Assembly (NCBI GenBank): GCA_937926355.1
Contig: CALAZP010000276.1
Span: 1-64,000 of the forward strand
From: an uncultured Saprospirales bacterium
Lineage (GTDB): Bacteria; Bacteroidota; Bacteroidia; Chitinophagales; Saprospiraceae
Reading direction: 5' to 3'
Length of the DNA stretch: 64,000 nt
The notes beneath the pieces are model-generated. The model had not been told where the DNA came from and searched no databases. It saw nothing but the letters and a program-made list of their open reading frames with translations. Made by a program: the position numbers and the translations under genes. This document shows positions 18,281-27,666 of this stretch, piece by piece. Within the stretch, counting starts at the first letter, position 1, and every line of letters starts with the position of its first letter.

Positions 18281-19360
18281 ATGAAAAACAGACTATTTAT
18301 ACTATTGTTTCAATTGCCATTCATCCTATCAGTCCAACCAAAAATTTATGCACAAAAAATTCCAAATTCATTAAAATATGAGCAGGAAGAACATTTTAAA
18401 AATGTTAAACAATTAACATTTGGAGGGGACAATGCAGAAGCATATTTCAATAGTGTCGGTACGAAATTAGTTTTCCAAGCTGCCAATCCTTCATGGGATG
18501 TTCCTTGTGATCAAATATTTATAATGGATGCCGAAAATGGAATTGAAAATACCATACCTTCTAGAATAAGCACAGGAATGGGTAGAACAACTTGTTCTTT
18601 TTTTATGCCTGGTGATGAAACCATCATTTATGCATCCACCCATCACAAAAATAAGGAATGTCCAGAAACACCACGTATGGTCAATGGAAAATACGTTTGG
18701 GCTGTTTATGCAGACTTTGATATTTTTGTTTCAGACTTGGAAGGAAATATACTCAAGCAATTAACTAATGAACCAGGATACGATGCCGAAGCAACATTAT
18801 CACCAGACGGTTCCAAAATAGTCTTCACTTCAGATAGAACTGGAGATTTGGAACTTTACACCATGGATGTTGATGGCTCTAATGTTACGCAAGTAACCAG
18901 TGGTCTGGGATATGATGGAGGAGCTTTTTTTTCACCAGATGGCCAACAACTTGTTTTTAGAGCATCTAGACCTCAAACCCAAGAAGAAAAGGATACCTAT
19001 AAAGCTTTGTTAGCACAAGGTTTAGTACAACCTTCTGAAATGGAAATATTCGTTTGTGATTTGGACGGAAGTAATTTGCGCCAGATTACCGATCTTGGTG
19101 GTGCAAACTGGGCACCTTATTTCCATCCATCAGGTAAATCAATTTTATTTTCTTCTAACCATCACTCTCAAGGTGGTAGAATATTCAATATTTTTTCTAT
19201 CAATATTGATGGAAGTGGTTTAAAGCAAATTACTTTTGACAATACCTTTGATGCATTTCCAATGTTCTCTAAGGACGGAAAAAAAATGGTGTTTTCATCT
19301 AACCGAAATAATGGGGGAACAAGAGATACAAATGTTTTTATTGCTGATTGGGTGGATTAA
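18281..19360 (+). CDS. TolB-like PD40 beta-propeller protein, exported
   Basis: 359-residue protein with a signal peptide (to about residue 25, KIYAQ). It has at least five PD40/TolB-type blades, recognised by repeated (L/A)SPDGxK(I/L)VFxS and (M/V)DxDGSxxxQ(I/V)T units: LSPDGSKIVFTSDRTG, FSPDGQQLVFRASRP, MDVDGSNVTQVT and ISINIDGSGLKQITFD are examples. It should sit in the periplasm and probably binds protein partners. It is not true TolB, which would sit in a tol-pal operon. It is followed by a barrel protein on the same strand 44 bases later. Confidence 0.82.
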   Translation: MKNRLFILLFQLPFILSVQPKIYAQKIPNSLKYEQEEHFKNVKQLTFGGDNAEAYFNSVGTKLVFQAANPSWDVPCDQIFIMDAENGIENTIPSRISTGMGRTTCSFFMPGDETIIYASTHHKNKECPETPRMVNGKYVWAVYADFDIFVSDLEGNILKQLTNEPGYDAEATLSPDGSKIVFTSDRTGDLELYTMDVDGSNVTQVTSGLGYDGGAFFSPDGQQLVFRASRPQTQEEKDTYKALLAQGLVQPSEMEIFVCDLDGSNLRQITDLGGANWAPYFHPSGKSILFSSNHHSQGGRIFNIFSINIDGSGLKQITFDNTFDAFPMFSKDGKKMVFSSNRNNGGTRDTNVFIADWVD

Positions 19361-19404
19361 AAAACTTGACTTTTATCTAGGTTTATAGCAAATTAGGGTG
19401 TAGA

Positions 19405-20184
19405 ATGAAATATTTTTACATCCTAATTTTAGTTTTGTTTTCTACATCGCATAATATTGCACAAAATTTAGTAGAAACCAGTACAAATGAGGCAATATCA
19501 AATTCTGGCCTTTCTTTAACTACTTTTGATAATTATTATTCTAACCCCTCGGCCTTAGCAGATTTAAAGACGATCAATTTTCAAATTACATTAAAAAATT
19601 TCTATGAATTAGAATCTCTTTTTAGTAAATCTATTGCTATAGGTTTTCCCATAAAAAATCAAAATACATACACCTCAATATATTATAACAGCAGTGGAAC
19701 GTCATTTTTTAGAAATCAAAATTTAGGTATAGGAGTTGGTAAAAGGATTTTCAAACAAATTTCTATTGGTGCCAACTTTCAACTAGGAAACCAAGTAATT
19801 GAGGGTTGGTCTACTCCAATTAATTTTAATATTGCAATTGGTTTAATTTACACCGCAAATAATAAAATTAAATACTCATCAGTTTATCGATTTTCAAGAG
19901 ATTATTCAGTACTAACTTTTGGAATGGAGTATAAATTATTAAATGATTTAAACTTATACCTTTCAGTAAATAAAGAATTAAAAAGCAATGTAGAATTCAG
20001 ATATGGATTAATTTACTCAATTAATAAAATGATAAATATTGGAATAGGTATGGTGCCTTTACGATCAAGTATTACCATGGGTACTACGTTTCTTTTTAAA
20101 GATAATATTGAAATTGGAGTTTCGTTTCAAAAAGATTTATATCTAGGCTATTCCCCAACGGCCACGGTTAAAATTTCATGGTAA
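19405..20184 (+). CDS. Probable outer-membrane beta-barrel protein, function unknown
   Basis: 259 residues, with a signal peptide ending near NIAQ (about residue 20). The mature part is a series of amphipathic strands (SIAIGFPIKN, LGIGVGKRIFKQISIGANFQLG, NIGIGMVPLRSSITMGTTFLF) and ends in the aromatic-final strand TATVKISW, typical of outer-membrane barrels. An early YYSNPSALA motif resembles the xxNPAxLA segment common in Bacteroidota type IX barrels such as PorV/PorQ; that link is only a suggestion. Its stop overlaps the mqnB ATG. Confidence 0.6.
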   Translation: MKYFYILILVLFSTSHNIAQNLVETSTNEAISNSGLSLTTFDNYYSNPSALADLKTINFQITLKNFYELESLFSKSIAIGFPIKNQNTYTSIYYNSSGTSFFRNQNLGIGVGKRIFKQISIGANFQLGNQVIEGWSTPINFNIAIGLIYTANNKIKYSSVYRFSRDYSVLTFGMEYKLLNDLNLYLSVNKELKSNVEFRYGLIYSINKMINIGIGMVPLRSSITMGTTFLFKDNIEIGVSFQKDLYLGYSPTATVKISW

Positions 20185-20801
20185 TGTCAAAAATATTATT
20201 AGTTTCAGCTACAGAATTTGAAATACAACCCATTCGGAAAAAATTAAAGGAAAATCAAATTTTGATTACTGGTATAGGGGTATATGCAACTGTATTTCAA
20301 TTAATGAAAAAGTTAGCAAATCATCATTTTGATTTAATAATACATGCTGGAGTTGGTGGATCTTTTGACCTTACGGCTTCTTTAGGAAGTGTTTTCCAAA
20401 TATCTGCTGAAAGATTTGCAGATATTGGGTATGAAAACTCAGATAGAACCTTTAATGATTTTTTTGGAACAGAATTATTAAAGTTAGATGACCCACCATT
20501 TGAAAATGGATGGATGATTAATCCATTTCAATTAAAGCATCCAGATCTCCCGATGGCAAAAGGTATTACAGTAAATACAGTTAGTGGATGTTCTGAAACT
20601 ATCCAACAAAGAGCTACTTATCAGGCACAAATAGAATCAATGGAAGGTGCTGGGTTATTTTTTGTTTGTAAACAACTCAATTTGAAATTCATCAGTTTGA
20701 GGGCTATTTCAAATTATGTAACACCAAGGAACAGAGAAAATTGGGAGTTGAAGAAAGCTATAGCAAACCTAAATAGGACCCTTGATTTATTTCTTGAATA
20801 A
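20184..20801 (+). CDS. mqnB: Futalosine hydrolase
   Basis: Nucleosidase of the futalosine menaquinone pathway that splits futalosine into hypoxanthine and dehypoxanthinyl futalosine. It has 205 residues and a PNP/MTAN-type phosphorylase fold: HAGVGGSFD near the start of the pocket, ESMEGAGLFFVC for ribose binding, and LRAISNYVTPRNR as the catalytic segment. I choose the ATG at 20184, which overlaps the previous TAA by one base; an ATG two codons upstream is possible. With ubiE at 1224 it indicates menaquinone respiration. Its 3' end overlaps prmC by 15 bases in convergent orientation. Confidence 0.87.
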   Translation: MSKILLVSATEFEIQPIRKKLKENQILITGIGVYATVFQLMKKLANHHFDLIIHAGVGGSFDLTASLGSVFQISAERFADIGYENSDRTFNDFFGTELLKLDDPPFENGWMINPFQLKHPDLPMAKGITVNTVSGCSETIQQRATYQAQIESMEGAGLFFVCKQLNLKFISLRAISNYVTPRNRENWELKKAIANLNRTLDLFLE

Positions 20802-21596
20802 TACCATCCTTGGTTTACCACTCAGGTCATTATACAGATATGAACCCGAGAATTTTTTATAAGTATTTATTAATCTGAGTACTTGATGTGCATTGTATTC
20901 ATTAGACTCAAATAGAACCATTCCGTCTTTTTTCAAAATTCGTTCAGCCAATTTCAAGATTTCCTTGTAGAAAATTAAAACATCGGGGCCATCCACGAAT
21001 AATGCAGAATCCGGTTCTCTATTTAAAACGTTTTGTCCCATTCTACCTTTTTCATAAATGGAAATATATGGTGGATTGCTTATAATTAAATCATATTGAT
21101 CAGTCAATTGATTTTGATCATTTTTATCGAGAATATCTAATTGTTGAAATTTAATTCTAGTTTTTAACCATTGAGCATTCTTTTTAGCAACTTCAAGGGC
21201 ATCGAAACTTTTATCTAATCCAGTAATTGTGGCATTTGTCTTTTTGCCCAATGTAATTGCTATACATCCACTTCCCGTTCCAATATCCAAAACATTAGCA
21301 TTAGGAGGAATTAAATTAATTGCCATTTCAACTAGTTCCTCTGTTTCCGGTCTAGGAATTAATACCCTTTCATCTACATAAAAGGTATATTCGTAAAACC
21401 ATGCCTTATTAATTAAATATTGGATGGGATAATTTTCAAGGAGTTTGCTCACTAAATATTGAAGCTGTTTTTTTCTCTCAAATAAAGAGGAATATTTTTC
21501 CTCAGTATATTCTCTAGCAATTTTGAAAAGGTTTTTACCTTCTCTTAACCCGTAATTCTCAATCAGTTGACCTTCCCAATTAGTATATACATCCAC
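20787..21596 (-). CDS. prmC: Release factor glutamine methyltransferase
   Basis: SAM-dependent N5-methylation of the GGQ glutamine in release factors RF1/RF2. The product has 269 residues. A helical N-terminal domain is followed by SAM motif DIGTGSG (104-110) and the catalytic NPPY (174-177). The start is GTG at 21596, since no in-frame ATG precedes the conserved core; it begins 2 bases after the nspC stop. It is co-oriented with nspC and the carboxynorspermidine synthase and probably shares their transcript. Confidence 0.94.
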   Translation of the reverse strand: MDVYTNWEGQLIENYGLREGKNLFKIAREYTEEKYSSLFERKKQLQYLVSKLLENYPIQYLINKAWFYEYTFYVDERVLIPRPETEELVEMAINLIPPNANVLDIGTGSGCIAITLGKKTNATITGLDKSFDALEVAKKNAQWLKTRIKFQQLDILDKNDQNQLTDQYDLIISNPPYISIYEKGRMGQNVLNREPDSALFVDGPDVLIFYKEILKLAERILKKDGMVLFESNEYNAHQVLRLINTYKKFSGSYLYNDLSGKPRMVLFKK

Positions 21597-21598
21597 GA

Positions 21599-22726
21599 TT
21601 AGGATAGTCTATTTTTAAAGTCTTCAAAAGTAAATTTTCTAAGGCAAGAAAATCCCTCATTTTCAGACCAAGTATAAATAGCTGGATGATTTACGCCATT
21701 AAACATGGTAGTCTTAACCATGGTATAATGCATCATATCTCTAAAAATAATTTGATTCCCTATTTCCAAAGGTTGCTGAAATCCATAAGGTTCCATAAAA
21801 TCTCCAGCTAAACAACTAACTCCGCCAATTCTATATAAATGAGGGAAATCACCAGCTTCAACTATTTCTGGACGGTATGGCATTTCTAAAGTATCTGGCA
21901 TATGTGCAGTAAAAGATACATCCAAAATCGCTGTTTTCAACGACCTCCCATGAACGATATCGAGTACATGTGCCACTAATTCTCCAGTATCCCAAACCAC
22001 TGCACTTCCAGGCTCCAAGTAAACCTCGACTTGGTATTGTTTTTTAAATTCTTTAATAGTCTTTATTAAATGATCTACATCGTACCCTTTTTTTGTCATC
22101 AGATGGCCTCCGCCAAAATTTACCCAATTTAATTGAGGAAGAAATCTACCAAATTTTATCGTGAAAGATTTTAAAAGATTTTCGAAAGCTACTGCACTTG
22201 ATTCACATAATGTATGCATGTGTAAGCCTTCTATTCCTTTAGGAAGTTCTGATGGGAATTCCTCTTCAAGAATACCAAGCCTTGATTCTGGATTTCCTGG
22301 ATTATATAAATCAGTTTGAACATCAGAATATTCAGGATTGACTCTTAAACCACATGATATTCTACTCTTCAATACCTCATCTTTATATTTTTCCCACTGA
22401 TGAATGGAGTTAAAAGTAATGGTACTACTGTATTTTATTATATCCTTTATTTCATAAGGATTAAATGCAGGAGAATAAACATGAGCTTTTTCCCCCATTT
22501 CTTCGTAAATAAGTCGGGATTCATTTAATGAACTAGCAGTGGCACCAGAGAGGTATTCGTTTAATAATGGAAATACTTTCCACATCGAGAATCCTTTTAA
22601 TGCAAGAAGAATTTTAGCACCTGATTCTTTTTGAACCCTACTCATTAGTATTAAGTTTCTGCGTAATTTATCGAGATTTAACACAAATGCGGGATGCTTT
22701 AATGAATGATAGGGAATATTAATCAT
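21599..22726 (-). CDS. nspC: Carboxynorspermidine/carboxyspermidine decarboxylase
   Basis: PLP-dependent decarboxylase (alanine racemase-like barrel) that turns carboxy(nor)spermidine into (nor)spermidine. The product has 375 residues. The PLP lysine is Lys44 in LALKGFSMW. The family segments GLRVNPEYS and WVNFGGGHLMTKKGYD follow. Its ATG overlaps the end of the partner dehydrogenase by 4 bases, so the two are translationally coupled. Together they form the alternative spermidine route that avoids S-adenosylmethionine decarboxylase. Confidence 0.93.
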   Translation of the reverse strand: MINIPYHSLKHPAFVLNLDKLRRNLILMSRVQKESGAKILLALKGFSMWKVFPLLNEYLSGATASSLNESRLIYEEMGEKAHVYSPAFNPYEIKDIIKYSSTITFNSIHQWEKYKDEVLKSRISCGLRVNPEYSDVQTDLYNPGNPESRLGILEEEFPSELPKGIEGLHMHTLCESSAVAFENLLKSFTIKFGRFLPQLNWVNFGGGHLMTKKGYDVDHLIKTIKEFKKQYQVEVYLEPGSAVVWDTGELVAHVLDIVHGRSLKTAILDVSFTAHMPDTLEMPYRPEIVEAGDFPHLYRIGGVSCLAGDFMEPYGFQQPLEIGNQIIFRDMMHYTMVKTTMFNGVNHPAIYTWSENEGFSCLRKFTFEDFKNRLS

Positions 22727-23928
22727 AGTTCTAAATCAATATCAATTTCTTCATTCCATGGTAAACCTCTTTCTCCTAATAAATCCAAAAAAGGATCTGG
22801 GTTAAAGTTTTCTACATTCCAAACACCAGGATTTTTCCAAATTCCTTTCAGAAATAACTCAGCACCAAGTGATGCGGGAACCCCTGTGGTGTAAGAAACG
22901 CCTTGAGTTTTTGTCTCATTAAATGCTTTTTCGTGATGACAATTATTCCAGATATAATAAGTTTTAAATCGGCCATCCTTTATTCCCTTAATTCTACATC
23001 CTATAGAGGTTTGTCCAGTATAACCGGATCCCAAGTCTCCTGGGTCAGGTAAAACGGCCTTTAAAAACTCTAAGGGAATAATTTTTTGACCTTTGAATGT
23101 TATAGGTTTGATACCTGCCATTCCAATATTCTGAATAACTCTTAAATGAGTTAAATACTCATCGCCAAAAGTCATCCAAAATCTTGCTCTTTTGATAGAA
23201 GGATAATTCTTTACCAGTGATTCAAGTTCTTCATGATAAATGAGATATGATTTTTTTGGACCTATATCTGGATAATTAATAACTTCAGAAATTTCATGAG
23301 GTTCTGTTTCTACCCACTGCCCATTTTCAAAATACTTACCCTTTTGAGTAATTTCTCTAATGTTAATTTCAGGGTTAAAATTGGTAGCAAAAGCCTTACC
23401 ATGATCACCTGCGTTACAATCAACTATATCTAAGTAGTGAATTTCATCAAAAATATGTTTAGCCGCTCTAGCGGTAAAAACACCAGTTACCCCTGGGTCA
23501 AAACCGCAACCTAAAATTGCAGTAAGGCCTTTTTCTTTAAATCTATCATGTAGCTTCCATTGCCAGGAATATTCAAATTTTGCTTCATCTTTGGGTTCAT
23601 AATTAGCTGTATCTAAATAATGAACACCAGACTTTAAACAAGCCTCCATAATAGGAAGATCTTGATAGGGAAGTGCGACATTAATAACTATGACAGGCTT
23701 GAAATTATCCATTAAATCAACCACCTCATTAACTAAGTCTGCGTTGATTTGACTTGTAGAAATAGTTTGATATTTCAATTCCTTTTTAATATCATTTGCA
23801 ATTTCCTTACATTTAGACTCTGTTCTACTAGCGATACATATTTCTGAAAAAATTTGAGGTTGCATGGCACATTTATAGGCCACCACTCTACCCACGCCAC
23901 CAGCTCCAATAATTAAGACTTTTGACAT
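22723..23928 (-). CDS. Carboxynorspermidine/carboxyspermidine synthase (saccharopine dehydrogenase family)
   Basis: NAD(P)H-dependent reductive condensation of aspartate semialdehyde with putrescine or diaminopropane to give carboxy(nor)spermidine. The product has 401 residues. An N-terminal Rossmann motif GAGGVGRVVAYKCA is followed by conserved LGCGFDPGVTGVFTA and DCNAGDHGKAFATNFNPEIN, typical of this branch of the saccharopine dehydrogenase family. The 4-base overlap with nspC supports the polyamine role over lysine metabolism. It diverges from an agmatinase-family gene 56 bases away, which could supply putrescine. Confidence 0.9.
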   Translation of the reverse strand: MSKVLIIGAGGVGRVVAYKCAMQPQIFSEICIASRTESKCKEIANDIKKELKYQTISTSQINADLVNEVVDLMDNFKPVIVINVALPYQDLPIMEACLKSGVHYLDTANYEPKDEAKFEYSWQWKLHDRFKEKGLTAILGCGFDPGVTGVFTARAAKHIFDEIHYLDIVDCNAGDHGKAFATNFNPEINIREITQKGKYFENGQWVETEPHEISEVINYPDIGPKKSYLIYHEELESLVKNYPSIKRARFWMTFGDEYLTHLRVIQNIGMAGIKPITFKGQKIIPLEFLKAVLPDPGDLGSGYTGQTSIGCRIKGIKDGRFKTYYIWNNCHHEKAFNETKTQGVSYTTGVPASLGAELFLKGIWKNPGVWNVENFNPDPFLDLLGERGLPWNEEIDIDLEL

Positions 23929-23948
23929 TTCTTTTTAATTTTTTTTGC

Positions 23949-23956
23949 CAAAAATA
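23949..23956 (-). promoter_or_regulatory. Putative -7 element for the carboxynorspermidine operon
   Basis: Minus strand TATTTTTG, an exact TAnnTTTG match, about 20 bases before the ATG of the carboxynorspermidine synthase gene. No TTTG occurs at 19 bases upstream. The divergent agmatinase gene starts only 28 bases further on, so regulation of the two sides may be shared. Confidence 0.5.
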
Positions 23957-23984
23957 ACTTTATACCATTTGCAAAACAACAAAA

Positions 23985-25007
23985 ATGAAAAACGAATTCA
24001 ATCCTAATCAGGTAGGCATTAAAAATGGGAATTTTATAGGCCTACCCTATACTAAGGAAGAGGCTGATATTATTCTTTTTCCTGTTCCATGGGATTGCAC
24101 AGCCTCCTATGGCAAAGGAACCTCAACTGGTCCACAAAACATACTTAATGCGTCTGTTCAATTAGATTTAGAAGACCCAATGCTGCCAAATGCATGGAAG
24201 CGGAAATTATTTTTCCATCCTATATCTGAAGAATTGTTAGAACTAAATTCACAATTGACACCTAAAACAAAAGTTGTAATAGATTATCTTGAATCAGGGG
24301 GAACGATACCCAATAACCAAGCTATTCAAGAACTTTTGAAAGAAATTAATATACAGACAGAAAAAATGGTAGAATATGTTCAAAATACATGTGCTCAATT
24401 ATTAAAGGCTGGTAAAAAAATTGGATTAATAGGTGGAGAGCATAGCGTCCCTTTAGGGTATTTAAGAGCCTTAAAGGAAAAATATGATTCATTTGGTATT
24501 CTTCAAATTGATGCACACTTTGACCTAAGAGAAGCTTATGAGGGTTTTAAATATTCACATGCATCTATTTTTTTTAATGTCATGGAAGAAGATTTAGCTC
24601 ATTCATTATTTCAAATAGGCATAAGAGATTATTGTTTTGAAGAAAAGGATTATGCTGATCAACATCCTAATATTCAATATCTTTTAGACCACCAAATCAA
24701 ACAAAAATTAATGATTGGCGAAAGTTTTCAATCTATCGTTCAATCTATAATCAATCAATTACCTGATTTGATTTACATAAGCTTTGATATTGATGGGTTA
24801 CAGCCTTATTTGTGTCCTCATACTGGTACTCCTGTACCTGGTGGATTTACCTTTGAAGAGAGTTTTTATCTCTTAGAACAACTAAAATTGTCTGGCAAAA
24901 CCATCATTGGATTTGATCTTTGTGAAACAGCTGGATTTCCGCACGAATGGGATGGAAGCGTTGGAGCGAGATTAGCTTATAGATTGTCTAATTTATTGAC
25001 CCTTTAA
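23985..25007 (+). CDS. Agmatinase-family (ureohydrolase) enzyme
   Basis: Binuclear Mn enzyme of the arginase/agmatinase/formimidoylglutamase fold, 340 residues. Metal ligands are visible: His153 in GGEHSVPLG, Asp176/His178/Asp180 in DAHFD, and Asp268/Asp270 in SFDID. The usual third acid in the last motif is Gln273 (SFDIDGLQP), a variation seen in distant members. A C-terminal WDGSVGARLAYRL matches Bacteroidota agmatinase-family proteins. Placement back to back with the carboxynorspermidine operon favours agmatine to putrescine over histidine or arginine breakdown. This is inferred from context. Confidence 0.8.
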   Translation: MKNEFNPNQVGIKNGNFIGLPYTKEEADIILFPVPWDCTASYGKGTSTGPQNILNASVQLDLEDPMLPNAWKRKLFFHPISEELLELNSQLTPKTKVVIDYLESGGTIPNNQAIQELLKEINIQTEKMVEYVQNTCAQLLKAGKKIGLIGGEHSVPLGYLRALKEKYDSFGILQIDAHFDLREAYEGFKYSHASIFFNVMEEDLAHSLFQIGIRDYCFEEKDYADQHPNIQYLLDHQIKQKLMIGESFQSIVQSIINQLPDLIYISFDIDGLQPYLCPHTGTPVPGGFTFEESFYLLEQLKLSGKTIIGFDLCETAGFPHEWDGSVGARLAYRLSNLLTL

Positions 25008-26326
25008 TTGGAAAAAACTAACCAATAACAAATAGTCAATAAAGCTGTATAAAAAGTAAAAATAGGCAGAGGAAGATATTGACCTATTGACACTTTGCTT
25101 TTCAATTCTAAAATAATTACCATAAATATTTTTTCATACGAATAGGCAATAACCGTTCCCCAGGCTATACCTATGATTCCCAATACCGGAACCAAAAGAT
25201 AACTGACTACTATATTTACAATTAACTCAGTTATAGCAATTGGAATTAACCAATGATTCAGATTTTGAGCCATTATTATTGGCTTCAAAACCAATAATCG
25301 ACTAATAATTACCAATAGATAAACTCCAAATATATAACCACTTAATTCAAAAGCGTCTCCATAAATTACCGAAAATATTTTCTTTGCAAAAATCAACGAA
25401 AAAATGGCAAACAAAAAAAAAACATGTGAAAGTTGTTTCGTTTTCCTTTTGAATTCTAACAAACCGGATAAAGAATTTTTTTGAAGTACATGAACATTTG
25501 CTGTGGCAAATGCAGATGTAATAATTACAGATAAAGGAAGTTCTTTTGCTCCATACCTAAAAATTGCAAACATTTCTTTATTGTTAGGGAAATAATATCC
25601 TACCATCCAATTATCAGCTATTAAATGGAGTCCTCCTAAAAGAGCATAGCCCATAAAAGGAAGAGATTTTTTTAACCAAATTAATATCCAATTCCAATCA
25701 ATTGAAAAAATTGAAGATTTAAATATTAGAATAAATAAAAAGATTTGTTTGAGGAGAGAATGAATAATTAATCCTATAAAAATAAATCGAAGATCCAAAT
25801 TAAGAACTGGAGGTAATGATACCAAAATGATCCAAAGGCCATTTGCTAAAACAGTATAGTAGGTAAGTACTTTTTTGTAGCCCTTTCTTAAAAGAAAAAT
25901 AGGCGCAATCCATGTATTAAAATCTAAAAATAGATGAATACAATAAAGTGAATAAAACTCTACTTTGGAGGAAGAGGTTAAAAAACGAACAATGGAAGTT
26001 TCAAACCCAATCAGAATGCCTGCAAGAAGAAAGCCGATTAATAATGAAAATAAATAGATCGAAAATGGAAATCTGTCATTTGCCTCTTTGTATAGTAAAT
26101 TAAAGGCATCTAAAAAGCCTTGGTTAAGAAATAATGTAAATGAAAATCCAATAAAAAGTAGGATTTCATAATTACCAATAAAACTGAGACCAACATTACT
26201 ATTGGAAAGGACTATGGAGATAAAAAGCGTTCCTAACTGTCTGCTAATTGCAAAAAAATGAAACGCCTTGTGAGTTGTCCAAAGTTTTTTACCCGATAGG
26301 AGTAGTATTTTCTTTAAAAATGACAC
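25004..26326 (-). CDS. Oligosaccharide flippase-like membrane protein (MOP superfamily)
   Basis: About 440 residues with around 12 hydrophobic helices and the general pattern of Wzx/MATE-type polysaccharide exporters (LLGGLHLIADNWMVGYYF, then LVPVLGIIGIAWGTVIAYSYEK). It would move lipid-linked sugars across the inner membrane. No ATG exists before the first helix, so the start is GTG at 26326 or TTG at 26329, inside the end of the upstream gene (about 40-base overlap). No glycosyltransferase is adjacent; two lie at 33.7-36.1 kb. The substrate is unknown. Confidence 0.72.
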   Translation of the reverse strand: MSFLKKILLLSGKKLWTTHKAFHFFAISRQLGTLFISIVLSNSNVGLSFIGNYEILLFIGFSFTLFLNQGFLDAFNLLYKEANDRFPFSIYLFSLLIGFLLAGILIGFETSIVRFLTSSSKVEFYSLYCIHLFLDFNTWIAPIFLLRKGYKKVLTYYTVLANGLWIILVSLPPVLNLDLRFIFIGLIIHSLLKQIFLFILIFKSSIFSIDWNWILIWLKKSLPFMGYALLGGLHLIADNWMVGYYFPNNKEMFAIFRYGAKELPLSVIITSAFATANVHVLQKNSLSGLLEFKRKTKQLSHVFFLFAIFSLIFAKKIFSVIYGDAFELSGYIFGVYLLVIISRLLVLKPIIMAQNLNHWLIPIAITELIVNIVVSYLLVPVLGIIGIAWGTVIAYSYEKIFMVIILELKSKVSIGQYLPLPIFTFYTALLTICYWLVFSN

Positions 26327-27632
26327 CAAATGATTTTAACTCTTCTAAAACAGGTTGGTACACTTCTTTTTGAACTGGAATATTAACCCCTCTACTTGTG
26401 ATTTTTTCCTGCATTACAAGATTTACAAATAAACCTAAAGGAAGTCCAACCAATTTTGACATTGCTGTATTGGTTTCATCTTCCCCATTTAAGCTGAGCG
26501 TTGAGGTTTTTAAAAAGTGTTGACCTTCATAATCATATTCGAATTCATGGTGCATTACTACCCTGTCTTTATCACCGCGATTAAGTTTCCACTTTTCAAT
26601 CAATAATTCTTCCAATATCTGGGCAGGAGAAGCATTTTCAGTTTTTATTTTTTTCTTTCTGAAAAGTCCTAGCCACTCTAATTTGCTTATGATTTCATCT
26701 CGAGTACTTATTCCTAATAGATTGGCAATTTTTTCCTTAAGTGAACTACCGGAATGGTAAGAACTATTTACATATGCCTCCATCAAGTCATGGTAGGTTA
26801 AATCAAGGCTATTCACTATTGGATAAGAACTATCTGTTAGACCAATTTGAATTAAAGCATCCCAAGCTTTGCAGAAACCAGGATATCGCAAAGTCCCACG
26901 AAGGATATTAGGAATATTCTTGAGTCCATAAATATCCTTGTATAGAAGTGAATCTCTATTGGCATAAGCTTCAAAGGCTCCTAATCCATCAATATTAATA
27001 TTCCAATATTGCTTAAATAATCTATTGTATGGAATATATTTCAGCTTGCCATTCTCCAGATATTGGGCCGTACCTTGACCCGCTCTTACAACATTTGCAG
27101 GATTCCATGATATTTTATAACCCCAGGGATTATCATTACTCTCAGGCGCAACTAATCCACCTGTATAGGATCTAAAAGCTGTTAAATGTCCTCCCTTTTC
27201 AGTTATTTCATCAATTTTTTGTTTAGCAGACATATGATCAAGACCAGGATCTAATCCCATTTCATTCATAAAAATCAATGACTTATCTCTAGCCACATCC
27301 CCCATTCTATACATTTGACTAGATACATAGGATGCTGTTATTAAGTGCTTATTCAAATTGACGCAATCTTGTGCTAATTCTAAATGAAGATGAGCAGGAA
27401 CTAGGGATACAACCAAATCAGCCCTTTTAATCATTTCTCTTCTATCATTTACTTTAGTAACATCTAACCAAGTAGCTCTTCCATTTGGATGATTTTGAAT
27501 TTTTTCCTCAGCAAGGATAGGGTTTTGATCAGCTACAGTTACAAACCAACCATTTTCTTTAGCTTTATTCAAAACGTAAGAAATTAAAGCTGAGGAACTT
27601 CTACCTGCTCCTATTATAAGAATATTGTTCAT
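26289..27632 (-). CDS. Saccharopine dehydrogenase family protein (LYS9-like)
   Basis: 447-residue NAD(P)-dependent oxidoreductase with an N-terminal Rossmann motif (LIIGAGRSSSALISYV). Its substrate domain is similar to glutamate-forming saccharopine dehydrogenase (NEMGLDPGLDHMSAKQKID, SYTGGLVAPESNDNPWGYK). It belongs to a different branch from the carboxynorspermidine synthase at 22723. A role in lysine breakdown through saccharopine is plausible from the family, but no partner gene is nearby. It starts 34 bases from divergent cdd and its end overlaps the flippase gene. Confidence 0.82.
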   Translation of the reverse strand: MNNILIIGAGRSSSALISYVLNKAKENGWFVTVADQNPILAEEKIQNHPNGRATWLDVTKVNDRREMIKRADLVVSLVPAHLHLELAQDCVNLNKHLITASYVSSQMYRMGDVARDKSLIFMNEMGLDPGLDHMSAKQKIDEITEKGGHLTAFRSYTGGLVAPESNDNPWGYKISWNPANVVRAGQGTAQYLENGKLKYIPYNRLFKQYWNINIDGLGAFEAYANRDSLLYKDIYGLKNIPNILRGTLRYPGFCKAWDALIQIGLTDSSYPIVNSLDLTYHDLMEAYVNSSYHSGSSLKEKIANLLGISTRDEIISKLEWLGLFRKKKIKTENASPAQILEELLIEKWKLNRGDKDRVVMHHEFEYDYEGQHFLKTSTLSLNGEDETNTAMSKLVGLPLGLFVNLVMQEKITSRGVNIPVQKEVYQPVLEELKSFGVIFKENTTPIG

Positions 27633-27666
27633 TATATTAGTGTATTATTTGGGTTGAATACTAAAA

